DNA from: Terriglobia bacterium
Lineage (GTDB): Bacteria; Acidobacteriota; Terriglobia; Bryobacterales; Bryobacteraceae
Reading direction: 5' to 3'
Length of the DNA: 64,000 nucleotides
Assembly: GCA_020073305.1 (NCBI GenBank)
Contig: JAIQFK010000021.1
Coordinates: 1-64,000, forward strand
Below are positions 36,579 through 45,249 of this stretch, in pieces. The notes below the pieces were generated by a model. It was given only the letters and a program-made list of their open reading frames with translations, ran no database searches and was not told the origin of the DNA. The position numbers and the translations under genes are program-made. Each line of letters starts with the position of its first letter. Positions within the stretch are counted from its first letter, which is position 1.

Positions 36579-37004
36579 ATGAATCGGATTCGTTCACTTG
36601 CGATCGGGACGTTATTGATTTTCGCGCTTGCCGTGCTCGCGCAGCAAACCGCTACCACGCCTGGCACCTCTTCCCGGGGTGGCGCGGAGGGCGGCGGCAT
36701 GCCGACTGTGGAAGAGCATCTGAAGGTGCTCACCGAAAAGCTTGATCTGACCGCCACTCAGCGGGCGAAGGTGAGACCCATTCTGCAGAAACTGGATGAC
36801 GCCACGGAGAAACTCATGCAGGACGAACGTTTGTCGCGCGAGGAGCGCTTGGCTAAGGTGAGGCCGCAACGCAAGCAGGCTGACAAGAAGATCCGCGCGT
36901 TGCTGAACGACGACCAGACGAAGAAGCTCGATCAATACCTCGCGGCGCCGCACGATGAGATGCACGGCGGCCTGAGCGGGGCGACGGCACCGCCGCAGCG
37001 ATGA
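36579..37004 (+). CDS. Exported LTXXQ/Spy-like protein
   Basis: A 141-residue exported protein: signal peptide (1-22, ending AVLAQQ), a Gly-rich linker and a helical region with LDLTATQRAKVRPILQKLD and LLNDDQTKKLDQYL, resembling periplasmic Spy/CpxP chaperone-type LTXXQ repeats. AAGGAG at 36567-36572 supports ATG 36579. A divergent, frameshifted TetR gene lies 102 bases upstream and may once have controlled it. Confidence 0.78.
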   Translation: MNRIRSLAIGTLLIFALAVLAQQTATTPGTSSRGGAEGGGMPTVEEHLKVLTEKLDLTATQRAKVRPILQKLDDATEKLMQDERLSREERLAKVRPQRKQADKKIRALLNDDQTKKLDQYLAAPHDEMHGGLSGATAPPQR

Positions 37005-37081
37005 AAATCGCCACTGAAGAGATGGCGGTGGCACTGTTTGTCGTAGATGAGGTTCAGCGAGGACCGGCGATAATCTAGTTC

Positions 37082-37603
37082 ATGGAGAGCCCTCCCGACT
37101 CTGGCGGAAGACTGATCATCGTATGCGGCTTGCCGGGTTCGGGCAAGACGACGCATGCCAAGCACCTTGAAGCCAAGCTCCCGGCAGTTCGTTTTTGTCC
37201 CGATGAATGGATGGATGCGCTTTCCCTCGACCTTTGGGATGAAGCCAGGCGCCAGAGGATCGAGAACCTGCAGTGGGAATTCGCTCAGCAACTGCTCGCC
37301 CACCGCGAGACCGTAATCATCGAATGGGGCACTTGGGGAAGGTCGGAGCGCGACGCCTTGCGGCTGCGGGCGCGCGAGCTTGGGGCTGCTGTCGAGTTGC
37401 ACTATATCTCCGCCTCGGTTGATGTCCTTCTCGACAGGATCCAACGCCGATGTCTGGAGAATCCACCGATCTCACGGGAGCAACTCCTCGACTGGGCGGA
37501 CGTTTTCCAAGCGCCGTCACCAGACGAAACCGCACTATTCGATCACGCCGTGATGGTAGAAATCCCAACGATGGGAAACCCGTCGAAGGTGCGCCCCACG
37601 TAG
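37082..37603 (+). CDS. P-loop kinase-like ATPase (AAA_33 type)
   Basis: A 173-residue protein with a Walker A loop VCGLPGSGKTTHAKHL (residues 14-29) and a helical lid region; AVELHYISASVDVLLDRIQRR forms a later strand and Arg-rich lid helix. It resembles small-molecule kinases such as the zeta-toxin or chloramphenicol phosphotransferase-like group. The substrate is unknown and no antitoxin is adjacent. ATG 37082 follows a poorly defined ribosome site. Confidence 0.82.
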   Translation: MESPPDSGGRLIIVCGLPGSGKTTHAKHLEAKLPAVRFCPDEWMDALSLDLWDEARRQRIENLQWEFAQQLLAHRETVIIEWGTWGRSERDALRLRARELGAAVELHYISASVDVLLDRIQRRCLENPPISREQLLDWADVFQAPSPDETALFDHAVMVEIPTMGNPSKVRPT

Positions 37604-37810
37604 TCACCGGGCCGGAAGTGGCGTGGCCTCAGTCGCGTTGACGCATAACGCCCGACCAGTTGAAGTGAAACCATGCGCGCAGCAAGTCGTGTTGTGGGAA
37701 AGTGCAGGCTGAAGCGGTGCGTGAACTTCTGAAATTCCCTCGATTCCACCCACCAATAGTCGCACGACGTCATTGGACAGACACGAATCCCTGTCCTACG
37801 ATGTATCCTG

Positions 37811-38887
37811 ATGCCCGAGATTAACTTTCGCGGCCGCCGCGCCACTTCGATCGAAAACGAACGGTTGCGCGTGACGGTGCTGCATGAAGGCGGACACATC
37901 GCCGAGATCCTGGACAAAGCCACCGGAGTGAGCCCCTTGTGGATTCCGCCGTGGCCCTCCATCGAGCCCTCCACTTACGATCGCGCCAGGCATCCCGAGT
38001 ACGGCAACGATTCCGAAAGCAAGCTACTGGCCGGCCTCATGGGCCACAACCTGTGCGTCGATATTTTTGGCGAGCCCTCCGAGGAAGAAGCCGCGGCGGG
38101 CATGACGGTGCATGGGGAAGGCTCCATCGTGCGGTACGATATCACCGTCGATTCCGGCGGGCTGACGCAGCGCGCCGAGTTCCCCATCGCGCAGTTGCGG
38201 TTCGAGCGCCAGATCCGCTTCGGCGGCGAGCGGGCGATCGAGGTCCGCGAAACCCTAGAGAATCTTTCGGCCGCCGACCGGCCCATCGCCTGGACCCAGC
38301 ATGCCACGCTGGGCCCGCCGTTTCTCGAACGCGGCCGCACCGAATTCCGCGCCTCGGCCACCCGATCGCGCGTGCTTGAAGGCGATTACGGCCAACCGGG
38401 GGCCTACCAGAAGCCCGGCGCGGACTTCGACTGGCCGAACGTTCCCAATATCAACGGCGGCTACACCGACCTGCGCGTCTACAATAGCTCCCCGGTTTCG
38501 GCCGGCTTCACCGCGCACTTGCTCGACCCCCAACGCGAGCACGCTCACTTCGTCGCCTTTTCGCCCACCAGCAAGCTGGCATTCGGTTACGTTTGGCGCC
38601 GTGCGGATTTTCCGTGGCTGGGAATGTGGGAGGAAAACGACAGCCGCATTCCCCCGCCCTGGAGCGGCAGAACGCTGACGCGCGGCATGGAGTTCGGCGT
38701 TTCGCCGATCTCCGAAACGCGCCGCAAAATGATCGAGCGCAACCGGCTCTTCGGCGTGCCGTGTTATCGCTGGATTCCGGCGAAGACGACGCTGCGCGTC
38801 GCCTATTGGGCCATGCTGGCACCCGCCGATCGTGTGCCGGAAGCCCTCACGTGGACGGGCGAAAACAGTGTGCGCTTCGAGCCGTGA
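37811..38887 (+). CDS. Galactose mutarotase-like fold protein
   Basis: A 358-residue soluble protein with the beta-sandwich pattern of aldose 1-epimerase/DUF4432-type proteins: LRVTVLHEGGHIAEILDKATG, GHNLCVDIFGEPSEEEAAAG, LENLSAADRPIAWTQHATLGPPFLE and GVSPISETRRKMIERN. Catalytic residues cannot be assigned with certainty. Its 5' end and leader have a degenerate copy at 35598-35802. The RimI-like gene overlaps its stop by four bases (GTGA at 38884-38887). Confidence 0.75.
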   Translation: MPEINFRGRRATSIENERLRVTVLHEGGHIAEILDKATGVSPLWIPPWPSIEPSTYDRARHPEYGNDSESKLLAGLMGHNLCVDIFGEPSEEEAAAGMTVHGEGSIVRYDITVDSGGLTQRAEFPIAQLRFERQIRFGGERAIEVRETLENLSAADRPIAWTQHATLGPPFLERGRTEFRASATRSRVLEGDYGQPGAYQKPGADFDWPNVPNINGGYTDLRVYNSSPVSAGFTAHLLDPQREHAHFVAFSPTSKLAFGYVWRRADFPWLGMWEENDSRIPPPWSGRTLTRGMEFGVSPISETRRKMIERNRLFGVPCYRWIPAKTTLRVAYWAMLAPADRVPEALTWTGENSVRFEP

Positions 38888-39300
38888 TCCGCATACGGCC
38901 CGCCGCGGAATCCGACCTCGATGAGATGTGGCGCATTCAATCGGCGGCCTTGCCTGCAGTCGACTGGAATGTCGCCGATTACCTGCGGCACGAGTGCCTC
39001 ATCGCAACCATAGAAGATCGAGTAGCCGGCTTCGCGGTAGCGCGCCACACGGCGCCCGATGAGTTGGAGATTCTGAATGTCGCCGTCGATCCCCCATTGC
39101 GCCGCCGGGGCGCGGCCCGCAGCCTGATCGCGCAGTTGCTAGCTAACTTTCGAGGTAACGTGTACCTGGAGGTTCGTCAATCTAATCTGGCCGCCCGCGA
39201 ACTCTACCATTCCCTTGGGTTTGAGGCCAGCGGGGTACGCAAGGACTATTACGACTTCCCGGGGGAATCCGCTATTGTCATGAAGTTTCATTCATGTTAA
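38884..39300 (+). CDS. GNAT N-acetyltransferase
   Basis: A 138-residue acetyltransferase of the GNAT fold: IRIRPAAESDLDEMWRIQ, a core strand LEILNVAVDPPLRRRGAARSLIAQLL with the acetyl-CoA pyrophosphate loop, and NLAARELYHSLGFEASGVRKDYY, the ending seen in RimI-type ribosomal-protein acetylases. The substrate is not certain. GTG 38884 overlaps the preceding gene, which suggests coupling; an upstream open frame inside that gene is discarded. Confidence 0.82.
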   Translation: MIRIRPAAESDLDEMWRIQSAALPAVDWNVADYLRHECLIATIEDRVAGFAVARHTAPDELEILNVAVDPPLRRRGAARSLIAQLLANFRGNVYLEVRQSNLAARELYHSLGFEASGVRKDYYDFPGESAIVMKFHSC

Positions 39301-39436
39301 GGTCACAAATGGACGGAAGTGGCAGCAGGCCCGTCGATTCTTTCAAAACTGAATAAAGTGCAGATTACCCACCGAGCCCTTTTCGTTGGTAATCGACTCG
39401 GCGTGGCAACCTCACCCTAGAGGAGGAATGCCTGGA

Positions 39437-39673
39437 ATGGATCGAAACGCACAAGAGGAACTGAAAGCGCACCTGATGCAGGCGGACGAAGAATTTCGCC
39501 GCCTGGTCAATGAACACTCCGACTTAGCGCACAAGTTGGATGGTCTGGCAGACAAGCCGCATCCGACCGAGCAGGAACAGTTGGAGGAAGTCCGGCTGAA
39601 GAAGTTGAAACTGCATGCGAAGGATCAAATCGAGGCGATTCTGAGCCGTTATCGCGCTCAGCAAGTCGCCTGA
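39437..39673 (+). CDS. YdcH/DUF465-like small helical protein
   Basis: A 78-residue, mostly helical protein with the DUF465 signature: EFRRLVNEHSDLAHKLDGL and EQLEEVRLKKLKLHAKDQIEAIL. These small proteins have no assigned function. ATG 39437 is chosen because AGGAGG lies 10 bases upstream; an in-frame ATG at 39428 is too close. A strong terminator follows. Confidence 0.82.
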   Translation: MDRNAQEELKAHLMQADEEFRRLVNEHSDLAHKLDGLADKPHPTEQEQLEEVRLKKLKLHAKDQIEAILSRYRAQQVA

Positions 39674-39701
39674 TATCAGGTGCGCAATTCCACTTAGGAG
39701 A

Positions 39702-39734
39702 GCCCGGTCTGGCGCCGCCAGATCGGGCTTTTTT
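39702..39734 (+). terminator. Rho-independent terminator
   Basis: GCCCGGTCTGGC (39702-39713) pairs with GCCAGATCGGGC (39717-39728) around a 3-base loop, with one G-T pair, followed by six T (39729-39734). It ends the YdcH-like gene. Confidence 0.88.
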
Positions 39735-39745
39735 GTTTTCCGGAA

Positions 39746-39760
39746 AGCTACAATAGGAGC
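39746..39760 (+). promoter_or_regulatory. Compact -10/ribosome site module before the Uma2 gene
   Basis: AGCTACAATAGGAGC precedes ATG 39761 directly. It holds a -10-like TACAAT and AGGAG. The same 15 bases, with one change, precede the toxin start at 13515-13529. Confidence 0.4.
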
Positions 39761-40261
39761 ATGAGCACGCGCGCGCTGGTGCCCGTCGAGGAATACCTGC
39801 GAATGAGTTTCGACGGTCCGGATCCGGAGTATCTGGACGGCGAACTCGTGGAGCGGAATTTGGGTGGCGATTCACACAGCAGTACGCAGTCGAACCTGGA
39901 TGGCATCCTCCATCCGCTAAAGAAAAAGTTTCGGATCTATGTACGGCCCGAGATTCACATGCGTCTGGCGCCCACGCGCATTCGCGTGGCGGATCTGGCT
40001 ATCTTCCGGGAGAAACCCGCGGATCCAATTCCGTCCTCTCCGCCACATGTTGCAGTGGAGATCGTTTCGCCTGGCGACCGGTACACCGAAATTCACCAGA
40101 AGCTCGAAGAGTACCTCCGATGGGGCATCAAGCACATCTGGCTGGTGGATCCGGCCTCACGGAATTTTTCGGTGTATGATGACGCCGGCCTTCGCGAGGT
40201 TCCGGTGCTCGAGCTGCCAGAATTCGAGCTGACGATTCAAAAGTCCGACGTCTTCGAGTGA
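39761..40261 (+). CDS. Uma2-family (DUF820) PD-(D/E)XK endonuclease-like protein
   Basis: A 166-residue Uma2 protein. The nuclease-fold core shows PEYLDGELVERN near the start, RVADLAIF and PHVAVEIVSPGDRYTEIHQKLEEYLRWGIKHIWLVDP, which carries the E-x-(V/I) pattern of the family. Such genes are common in cyanobacteria and Acidobacteria and the role is not known. The Smr gene overlaps its stop by four bases. Confidence 0.88.
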   Translation: MSTRALVPVEEYLRMSFDGPDPEYLDGELVERNLGGDSHSSTQSNLDGILHPLKKKFRIYVRPEIHMRLAPTRIRVADLAIFREKPADPIPSSPPHVAVEIVSPGDRYTEIHQKLEEYLRWGIKHIWLVDPASRNFSVYDDAGLREVPVLELPEFELTIQKSDVFE

Positions 40262-40527
40262 GCGACGAGCTGGTCCGGATTCCCATTACCGACGTTTTCG
40301 ATCTGCACACGGTTCCGCCGCGCGATGTGAAACCGGTGGTCGAAGCCTATCTCGAAGAAGCGCACAAGCTGGGATTTAAGGCCCTGCGCATCATTCACGG
40401 GCGCGGCATCGGCGCGCAGCGCGAGATCGTGCGCGGGGTTTTGGCCAAGACGGAGTTTGTCGAGTCGTTCCGCGATGCGCCAGCGGAAGCAGGCGGCTGG
40501 GGGGCGACGATGGTGACGTTGCGGTAA
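40258..40527 (+). CDS. Small Smr-domain protein
   Basis: An 89-residue free-standing Smr domain, related to the C-terminus of MutS2, with DLHTVPPRDVKPVVEAYLEEAH and LRIIHGRGIGAQREIVRGVL; the conserved DLH and HGxG motifs are present. Smr domains nick or cleave nucleic acids or ribosome-bound mRNA. It begins with GTG 40258 overlapping Uma2 (GTGA), so the two nuclease-like proteins are coupled. Confidence 0.88.
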   Translation: MSDELVRIPITDVFDLHTVPPRDVKPVVEAYLEEAHKLGFKALRIIHGRGIGAQREIVRGVLAKTEFVESFRDAPAEAGGWGATMVTLR

Positions 40528-40534
40528 TTCACGC

Positions 40535-41869
40535 CTATACGGCTTCCGAGACGCTAGCCAGATTGAAATCGGTGACCAGGATTGCCGGCACGATGGATGC
40601 TCCCGTCTCGGCGCCCTGGCTGCGCAAGGGCTGCGTGAGCTTCTTGGTATTCTGCAAGACGCGCACGGGGCTCTCGTTCCACCGGTAATTGGTCACGGGA
40701 TCCGTTACTTTGCCCTTCTCCACGAAAAATACGCCGTCGCGCGTCAACCCGGTCAACTGCAACGTCTGCGGCTGGAGAAAACGGATGTACCAGAACCGCG
40801 TGATCAGCAGGCCTCGCTCGGTCGACTGGATCAGGTCCTCCAGCTTGTTGTCCTGGCCGTCCAGCACCAGATTGGCGGGCGCCGGCGTTGGATCCTTGCC
40901 CGCTTTACTCGCCCAGTAGCGGTCGTAAAAGAGGTTCTTCACCACGCCCTTGTCGATCCACGCGATTCGCTCGCTGGGCAACAACGACGGTCCCCATGGA
41001 GTGGCCGCCAGCTTCGTATTCAGGGGATCGCTTCGCAACGTGATGTACTCGGGAAACATTTTCTCGCCGAGATGCGTCCCTCCTCCCTGCTTGCTCAGGA
41101 ATGACTGTCCCTGTTCTGCGTCGCGCGCACCCAAGTTGAGTCCCACAAATCCAACCAGATCGCTCACCGCCGCCGGTTCCAGGATGACCGTGTATTTTCC
41201 GGGATCGAGCTTCTTCCGGACGCCCGCACCGCGCCGGCACTTCTCCGCTGACGTGCGCGCCGCTGTCTCTCCATCGACGTCTTTCAACGAAACGGAGGTT
41301 TGCGAGGCCCACCCGGAACTTTCCCCGCCCGCGCTGCGCATGGTGTTCGTCAGGCTCGAATCCGTGAACGTATGGTATCCGAACAGCCCAGATTTGTTGC
41401 CCACTGCCACGTCGGCATTCGCGGAGCGCTGGATGAAGCCCGCCGCGGTCAACTGGTTCGCCCTCGCGCGATCGATCACGGCCTTCACGTGCGGAATCAT
41501 TACGTCTCCGCGTGCCGCGCTGGTATAGGAATCGAAATTTTCAAGCGGCAGGTATTTCTGCGGTCCTAGCGCCGGCATGTCTTCGGGATTCGGCTGGGAG
41601 ATGCGAGCCAGTTTCTCGGCCTGCTCCACGCCATGCTTCAGCGCGGCATCCGTCATTTCGCTAACCACTGCATTGCCTGCGCGCTTGTCTTCGGTCACGC
41701 TGCTGATGGAGGCCTGCTGGGTGATGCGATAACCCGAAGTGGTGATGCCGTTGTTGGCGAAGCGAATGAAGACGTCTTCGGTCCAATTCAGATCCACCTG
41801 GCACTGCGGCAGCTTCGAGTAACCGATCACTTTGTCGATGATGTTCTTCGCGTCTTGCCGGCTCAGCAT
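40535..41869 (-). CDS. pmbA: TldE/PmbA-type metalloprotease subunit
   Basis: A 444-residue TldE/PmbA homologue, the non-catalytic partner of TldD in a heterodimeric peptidase that trims peptides in E. coli. It shows LNWTEDVFIRFANNGITTSGYR, RVVNLFYDRYW-like VVKNLFYDRYWASKAGK and YTVILEPAAVSDLVGF blocks. No HExxxH is seen, as expected. No signal peptide is visible. AGGAG 7 bases before ATG 41869 is a good site, and the tldD stop is 12 bases upstream, so they are one operon. Confidence 0.87.
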   Translation of the reverse strand: MLSRQDAKNIIDKVIGYSKLPQCQVDLNWTEDVFIRFANNGITTSGYRITQQASISSVTEDKRAGNAVVSEMTDAALKHGVEQAEKLARISQPNPEDMPALGPQKYLPLENFDSYTSAARGDVMIPHVKAVIDRARANQLTAAGFIQRSANADVAVGNKSGLFGYHTFTDSSLTNTMRSAGGESSGWASQTSVSLKDVDGETAARTSAEKCRRGAGVRKKLDPGKYTVILEPAAVSDLVGFVGLNLGARDAEQGQSFLSKQGGGTHLGEKMFPEYITLRSDPLNTKLAATPWGPSLLPSERIAWIDKGVVKNLFYDRYWASKAGKDPTPAPANLVLDGQDNKLEDLIQSTERGLLITRFWYIRFLQPQTLQLTGLTRDGVFFVEKGKVTDPVTNYRWNESPVRVLQNTKKLTQPLRSQGAETGASIVPAILVTDFNLASVSEAV

Positions 41870-41881
41870 AGCGGGCTCCTC

Positions 41882-43480
41882 TCAGTCGGTCACCAGCACG
41901 TTGATCTGGCGGAATCGGGCCGGCGAGCAGCCGTGGCTCACCGCATTAATCTGTTCCGGCTCGCCCTTGCCGTCAAAAAACGAGCCGAACTGCTGCCAGT
42001 AGCCCGGACCCGCGATCCCGTCACAAGCGTGCCAGAAGTCGGTGGTCTTCGATTGGTAGGCCACGCGCGAAAGCATGCCTCGTTTCTTGCCTCCCTTGAT
42101 CTCCCAGAAGGCGTCGCCGCCGAACTGGAAGTTGTAGCGCTGCTGGTCGATGGAGAAGCTGCCCTCGCCTTCGATCAGTATGCCGTCCTCCACGCCCGAG
42201 ATCAGGTCGTCCGGAGTCACGCTCCGCGGTCCGGCCTCCAACCAGACATTGGGCATGCGCTGAAAAGGCACGCTCGACCACGAATCCGCGTAGCAGCACC
42301 CGCGCGATTCCTTTTCTCCAATCAAGTGCGCCTGGTCGCGAATCGTCTGGTAGTGCTTGAACACGCCCTTTTCGATGATAGGGAACTTGGTGGTGAGCAC
42401 CCCGTCGTCGTCGTACTTGACGCTCGCGAGGCCACCTTCGTTCGTGCGATCGCCGAAGATGTTCATGAGCGGACTACCCACCTCATATTTCCCCATCTTT
42501 TCCGTAGTCATGAAACTGGTTCCGGCGAAATTGGCTTCATAGCCCAGCGCGCGATCCAGTTCCGTCGAATGTCCGATAGATTCGTGGATCGTCAACCAGA
42601 GATGGCTGGGCAGCAGCACCAGATCTTTCTTCCCCGCCGTTACCGGCGGCGCGGCCAGGTGCTCCAGAACCTCCTCGCGGATCCGCGGAGCGTTCTCGCC
42701 CAGGTTCGCTTTCGCCACCGCTTCCCAGCCGGCGGAGGCGGGTGGAATGTTGTAGCTGCGTGTGCGCGAGATGTTCTTCTCAAAATCCACCGCGGTTGCT
42801 TGCAACAGCGGCATCCCCTGAACGACGTATTGCTGGATGGACGAACCTTCGCTCGAAGCAAAATACTTGTCTTCGGCCCGGAACGCCAGAAAGCCGAAGG
42901 CCGAAAAAACCTTCGGATCTTTCTTGATAGTGAGTGCGGCGCCGTGAATCAATTCCAATTTCTCATCCACCGATACGCTGAACGGGTCTCTTTCGAACGC
43001 GGAGGTCCAGCGGTCGGTGTAGACGCTGACAGGAGCCAGTTGGACGGGGGCCGCCTGCAGCGCCGAGTTGGCTTTTGCCACCACCACGGCCTCGCGCGTG
43101 ATCCGCGCAATCTCGTCGGCGGTGACCAGCGGCGATGCCGCGAATCCCCACTGTCCATTGGCGATCACCCGCACGCCGAAGCCAAAGCTCTGCTGATCGG
43201 TAACGAAAGGCACTTCGTCGGTTTTGTTGCTCCCGCGCCGCGGCGACAGACGGTAGCCCGAAAACTGCTGGCGATAGCGGTTGATCCGGATATCAGCGTA
43301 GCCGGCCCCGTGCTTTTTGGCCTCCGCCAGGGCTACGGCGCTTAGCTTTTCAAGTTCCGGGTTGGGTTTAGCGGCTGCCTCGGCCGGCGCGCCGAACAGT
43401 CTGTTCGCGAAAAGGGCCGAAGCTCCGGTGGCCAGGAATGAACGCCGGGTGAAGAATCCAGGTGAGCGTCGCGTTCTCAT
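41882..43480 (-). CDS. tldD: TldD-type metalloprotease with Tat signal
   Basis: A 532-residue TldD homologue. The zinc motif HESIGH (H299-E300...H304) matches HExxxH of TldD. The N-terminus is unusual: RSPGFFTRRSFLATGASALF carries a twin-arginine motif (residues 12-13) and hydrophobic core, so the folded enzyme is probably exported by the Tat system. Cytosolic E. coli TldD lacks such a signal. ATG 43480 is supported by GAGGGG; the frame reaches 43513. TldE, which has no signal, follows. Confidence 0.88.
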   Translation of the reverse strand: MRTRRSPGFFTRRSFLATGASALFANRLFGAPAEAAAKPNPELEKLSAVALAEAKKHGAGYADIRINRYRQQFSGYRLSPRRGSNKTDEVPFVTDQQSFGFGVRVIANGQWGFAASPLVTADEIARITREAVVVAKANSALQAAPVQLAPVSVYTDRWTSAFERDPFSVSVDEKLELIHGAALTIKKDPKVFSAFGFLAFRAEDKYFASSEGSSIQQYVVQGMPLLQATAVDFEKNISRTRSYNIPPASAGWEAVAKANLGENAPRIREEVLEHLAAPPVTAGKKDLVLLPSHLWLTIHESIGHSTELDRALGYEANFAGTSFMTTEKMGKYEVGSPLMNIFGDRTNEGGLASVKYDDDGVLTTKFPIIEKGVFKHYQTIRDQAHLIGEKESRGCCYADSWSSVPFQRMPNVWLEAGPRSVTPDDLISGVEDGILIEGEGSFSIDQQRYNFQFGGDAFWEIKGGKKRGMLSRVAYQSKTTDFWHACDGIAGPGYWQQFGSFFDGKGEPEQINAVSHGCSPARFRQINVLVTD

Positions 43481-43570
43481 AAAACCCCTCTGCAAGGAAG
43501 CTAATGCGAACAAGTGTACTACGGGGCACAGGGCCGATTGACCGATGATTCCTGACGCGGCAGAAACGGT

Positions 43571-43744
43571 TTACTTTGCGGCGACGATCTTCGGACGCTT
43601 GAAGAAATACGCCGGATAGGTCTGCGTCACTACAGGCTTTGGCTTGCTTGTGTCATTACCCCGCTCTTCGTTCCGGTAGATGTACGGCATGACACTTACC
43701 AACTCCCAACCTTGGTCGGCCAGAGCCTGCAACTCTCTCTGTGG
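43571..43744 (-). pseudogene. Fragment of a DUF4177-like protein
   Basis: A 57-codon frame begins right after a stop codon and reads PQRELQALADQGWELVSVMP and then a Lys/Pro-rich tail. The ALADQGWELVSV core is the hallmark of DUF4177 proteins, whose N-terminal strand (usually beginning with a WEYKVV-type segment) is missing. No AUG or GUG precedes the core; TTG 43732 is the only possible start. It is probably a truncated remnant. Confidence 0.6.
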
Positions 43745-43794
43745 TCAAACGTGCACGGTCAAATCGGGCCGTGCGGCCGCCATACGTCGACGGG

Positions 43795-44061
43795 TTAGGA
43801 GTCGCCTTTTTTGCGGATGAAATTGTAGCTCAGCGGAACGATTGAGGCAGGTAGAGTGCCGTCGTCCACCGATACTGCTACGTTAAGGTACTCCGGGGCG
43901 TTTTCCAGAAGCTCCACTTCTACCTGGTAGTGCTTGGATTCGAATTCGACTTCGTACACCTTCACGTCCGGCAATTCGGATATGAGTTGCGCAGCGGACA
44001 GGACCGACCATCGTTTGACCTCGGCATCGAGAACCGGCCGCCACTCGTCTCGACGGGCCAC
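43795..44061 (-). CDS. Small conserved-looking hypothetical protein
   Basis: An 88-residue soluble protein with VYEVEFESKHYQVEVELLE and VAVSVDDGTLPASIVPLS. I do not know its function. GTG 44061 starts 3 bases after the aminotransferase stop, which suggests cotranscription at the end of the five-gene operon starting with the thiolase gene. Confidence 0.65.
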   Translation of the reverse strand: MARRDEWRPVLDAEVKRWSVLSAAQLISELPDVKVYEVEFESKHYQVEVELLENAPEYLNVAVSVDDGTLPASIVPLSYNFIRKKGDS

Positions 44062-44064
44062 GAT

Positions 44065-45249
44065 CTAGCGTGATCCAACGGCGATGTGGTTAACTACAGT
44101 GGTCTTGATCCGCTCCACCGCCTGCATCAGGTTCTCGTAGGAGTTGGCGTAGCTGAAGCGGATGTAGCCCTCGCCGAATTCGCCGAACGCGGCGCCGCTC
44201 AGACATGAGATGCCGCCTTCATAAAGCAAATAGTCGGCCAGTTCTTTGGATTTCATGCCGGTGCCGGTAATATTGGCGAATGCATAGAATGCGCCGCCGG
44301 GAAGAGCGCAACGGAAGCCGGGAATCTGGTTGAGGCCCGCGCAGAAGGCGTCGCGGCGGCGGCGGAGCTCGGCGACCATCTTCTCCGTCGGCTCCTGGGG
44401 ACCTTCCAAAGCCGCGATGCCGGCGCGCTGCGTGAAAGTTGCCGTGCAGGAGTTGGAGTTCACCATCAGCTTGGTGACCGCTTCTACCAGCCACTCGGGC
44501 ATCACGCCGTAGCCCATGCGCCAGCCCGTCATGGCGTACGTCTTCGAAAATCCGTCGAGGATGATGGTCTTTTCGAGCATCCCGGGCAAACTGGCAATGG
44601 ACGCCGGCGGCTCGTCGCCGTAATAAATGCGTGAATAGATTTCGTCCGAGAGAACCATCAGGTCGCGGTCGCGAACCAGATCGGCGATGTGGCGGATGTC
44701 CTCGGGCGGAATCAAGCCTCCGGTCGGGTTTTGCGGCGAATTGAGCACCAGTAATTTCGTTTTTGGCGAAAGGCGCTTGCGCAGTACATCGAGATCGAAC
44801 GAGAAGCCGCGCTCCTCGATCAGCGGAATGGGGACGGGCACGCCGCCCAAAAAGCGGATCATCGATTCATAGATCGGGAAGCCCGGGTTGGGATAAATCA
44901 CCTCATCGCCCGGCTCGATCAACGCCAGCATGGGGAAGAAGATGATCGGCTTGCCTCCAGGGACGATGGACACATGTTCGGGACCGACGCGAATATTCCG
45001 GGTGTTTGAGATGGAACGGGCCACGGCTTCCCGCAGTTCGGGCAAGCCCTGGGTCTGGCCGTAGTGCGTGTAGCCTTCATCGAGCGCCCGCTTGGCGGCC
45101 TCGATAATGTGGGCTGGTGTGGGGAAATCCGGCTCGCCGATTTCCAGGTGGATCACGTGCTTGCCCCGCCGCTCCAGCTCCCGCGCGCGCACCAGAACCT
45201 CGAAAGCGGACTCGACTCCGATGTGGTTCATTCGCTCAGCTAGTTTCAT
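44065..45249 (-). CDS. Class I/II aminotransferase (aspartate/alanine type)
   Basis: A 394-residue PLP aminotransferase of fold type I. It contains VIHLEIGEPDFPTPAHI, VYPNPGFPIYESMIR-like YPNPGFPIYESMI, LVLNSPQNPTGGLIP and the PLP lysine in ILDGFSKTYAMTGWRMGYG. Substrates may be aspartate, alanine or aromatic amino acids. Its start overlaps the OB-fold gene by four bases, within the operon thiolase / exported protein / OB-fold / aminotransferase / small protein. Confidence 0.88.
   Translation of the reverse strand: MKLAERMNHIGVESAFEVLVRARELERRGKHVIHLEIGEPDFPTPAHIIEAAKRALDEGYTHYGQTQGLPELREAVARSISNTRNIRVGPEHVSIVPGGKPIIFFPMLALIEPGDEVIYPNPGFPIYESMIRFLGGVPVPIPLIEERGFSFDLDVLRKRLSPKTKLLVLNSPQNPTGGLIPPEDIRHIADLVRDRDLMVLSDEIYSRIYYGDEPPASIASLPGMLEKTIILDGFSKTYAMTGWRMGYGVMPEWLVEAVTKLMVNSNSCTATFTQRAGIAALEGPQEPTEKMVAELRRRRDAFCAGLNQIPGFRCALPGGAFYAFANITGTGMKSKELADYLLYEGGISCLSGAAFGEFGEGYIRFSYANSYENLMQAVERIKTTVVNHIAVGSR

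Noticed and set aside
41633-43345. 570-residue plus-strand open frame opposite tldD and tldE
   Set aside because: It is antisense to a well-supported operon, has no family resemblance and no ribosome site; long antisense frames are usual in GC-rich coding DNA.
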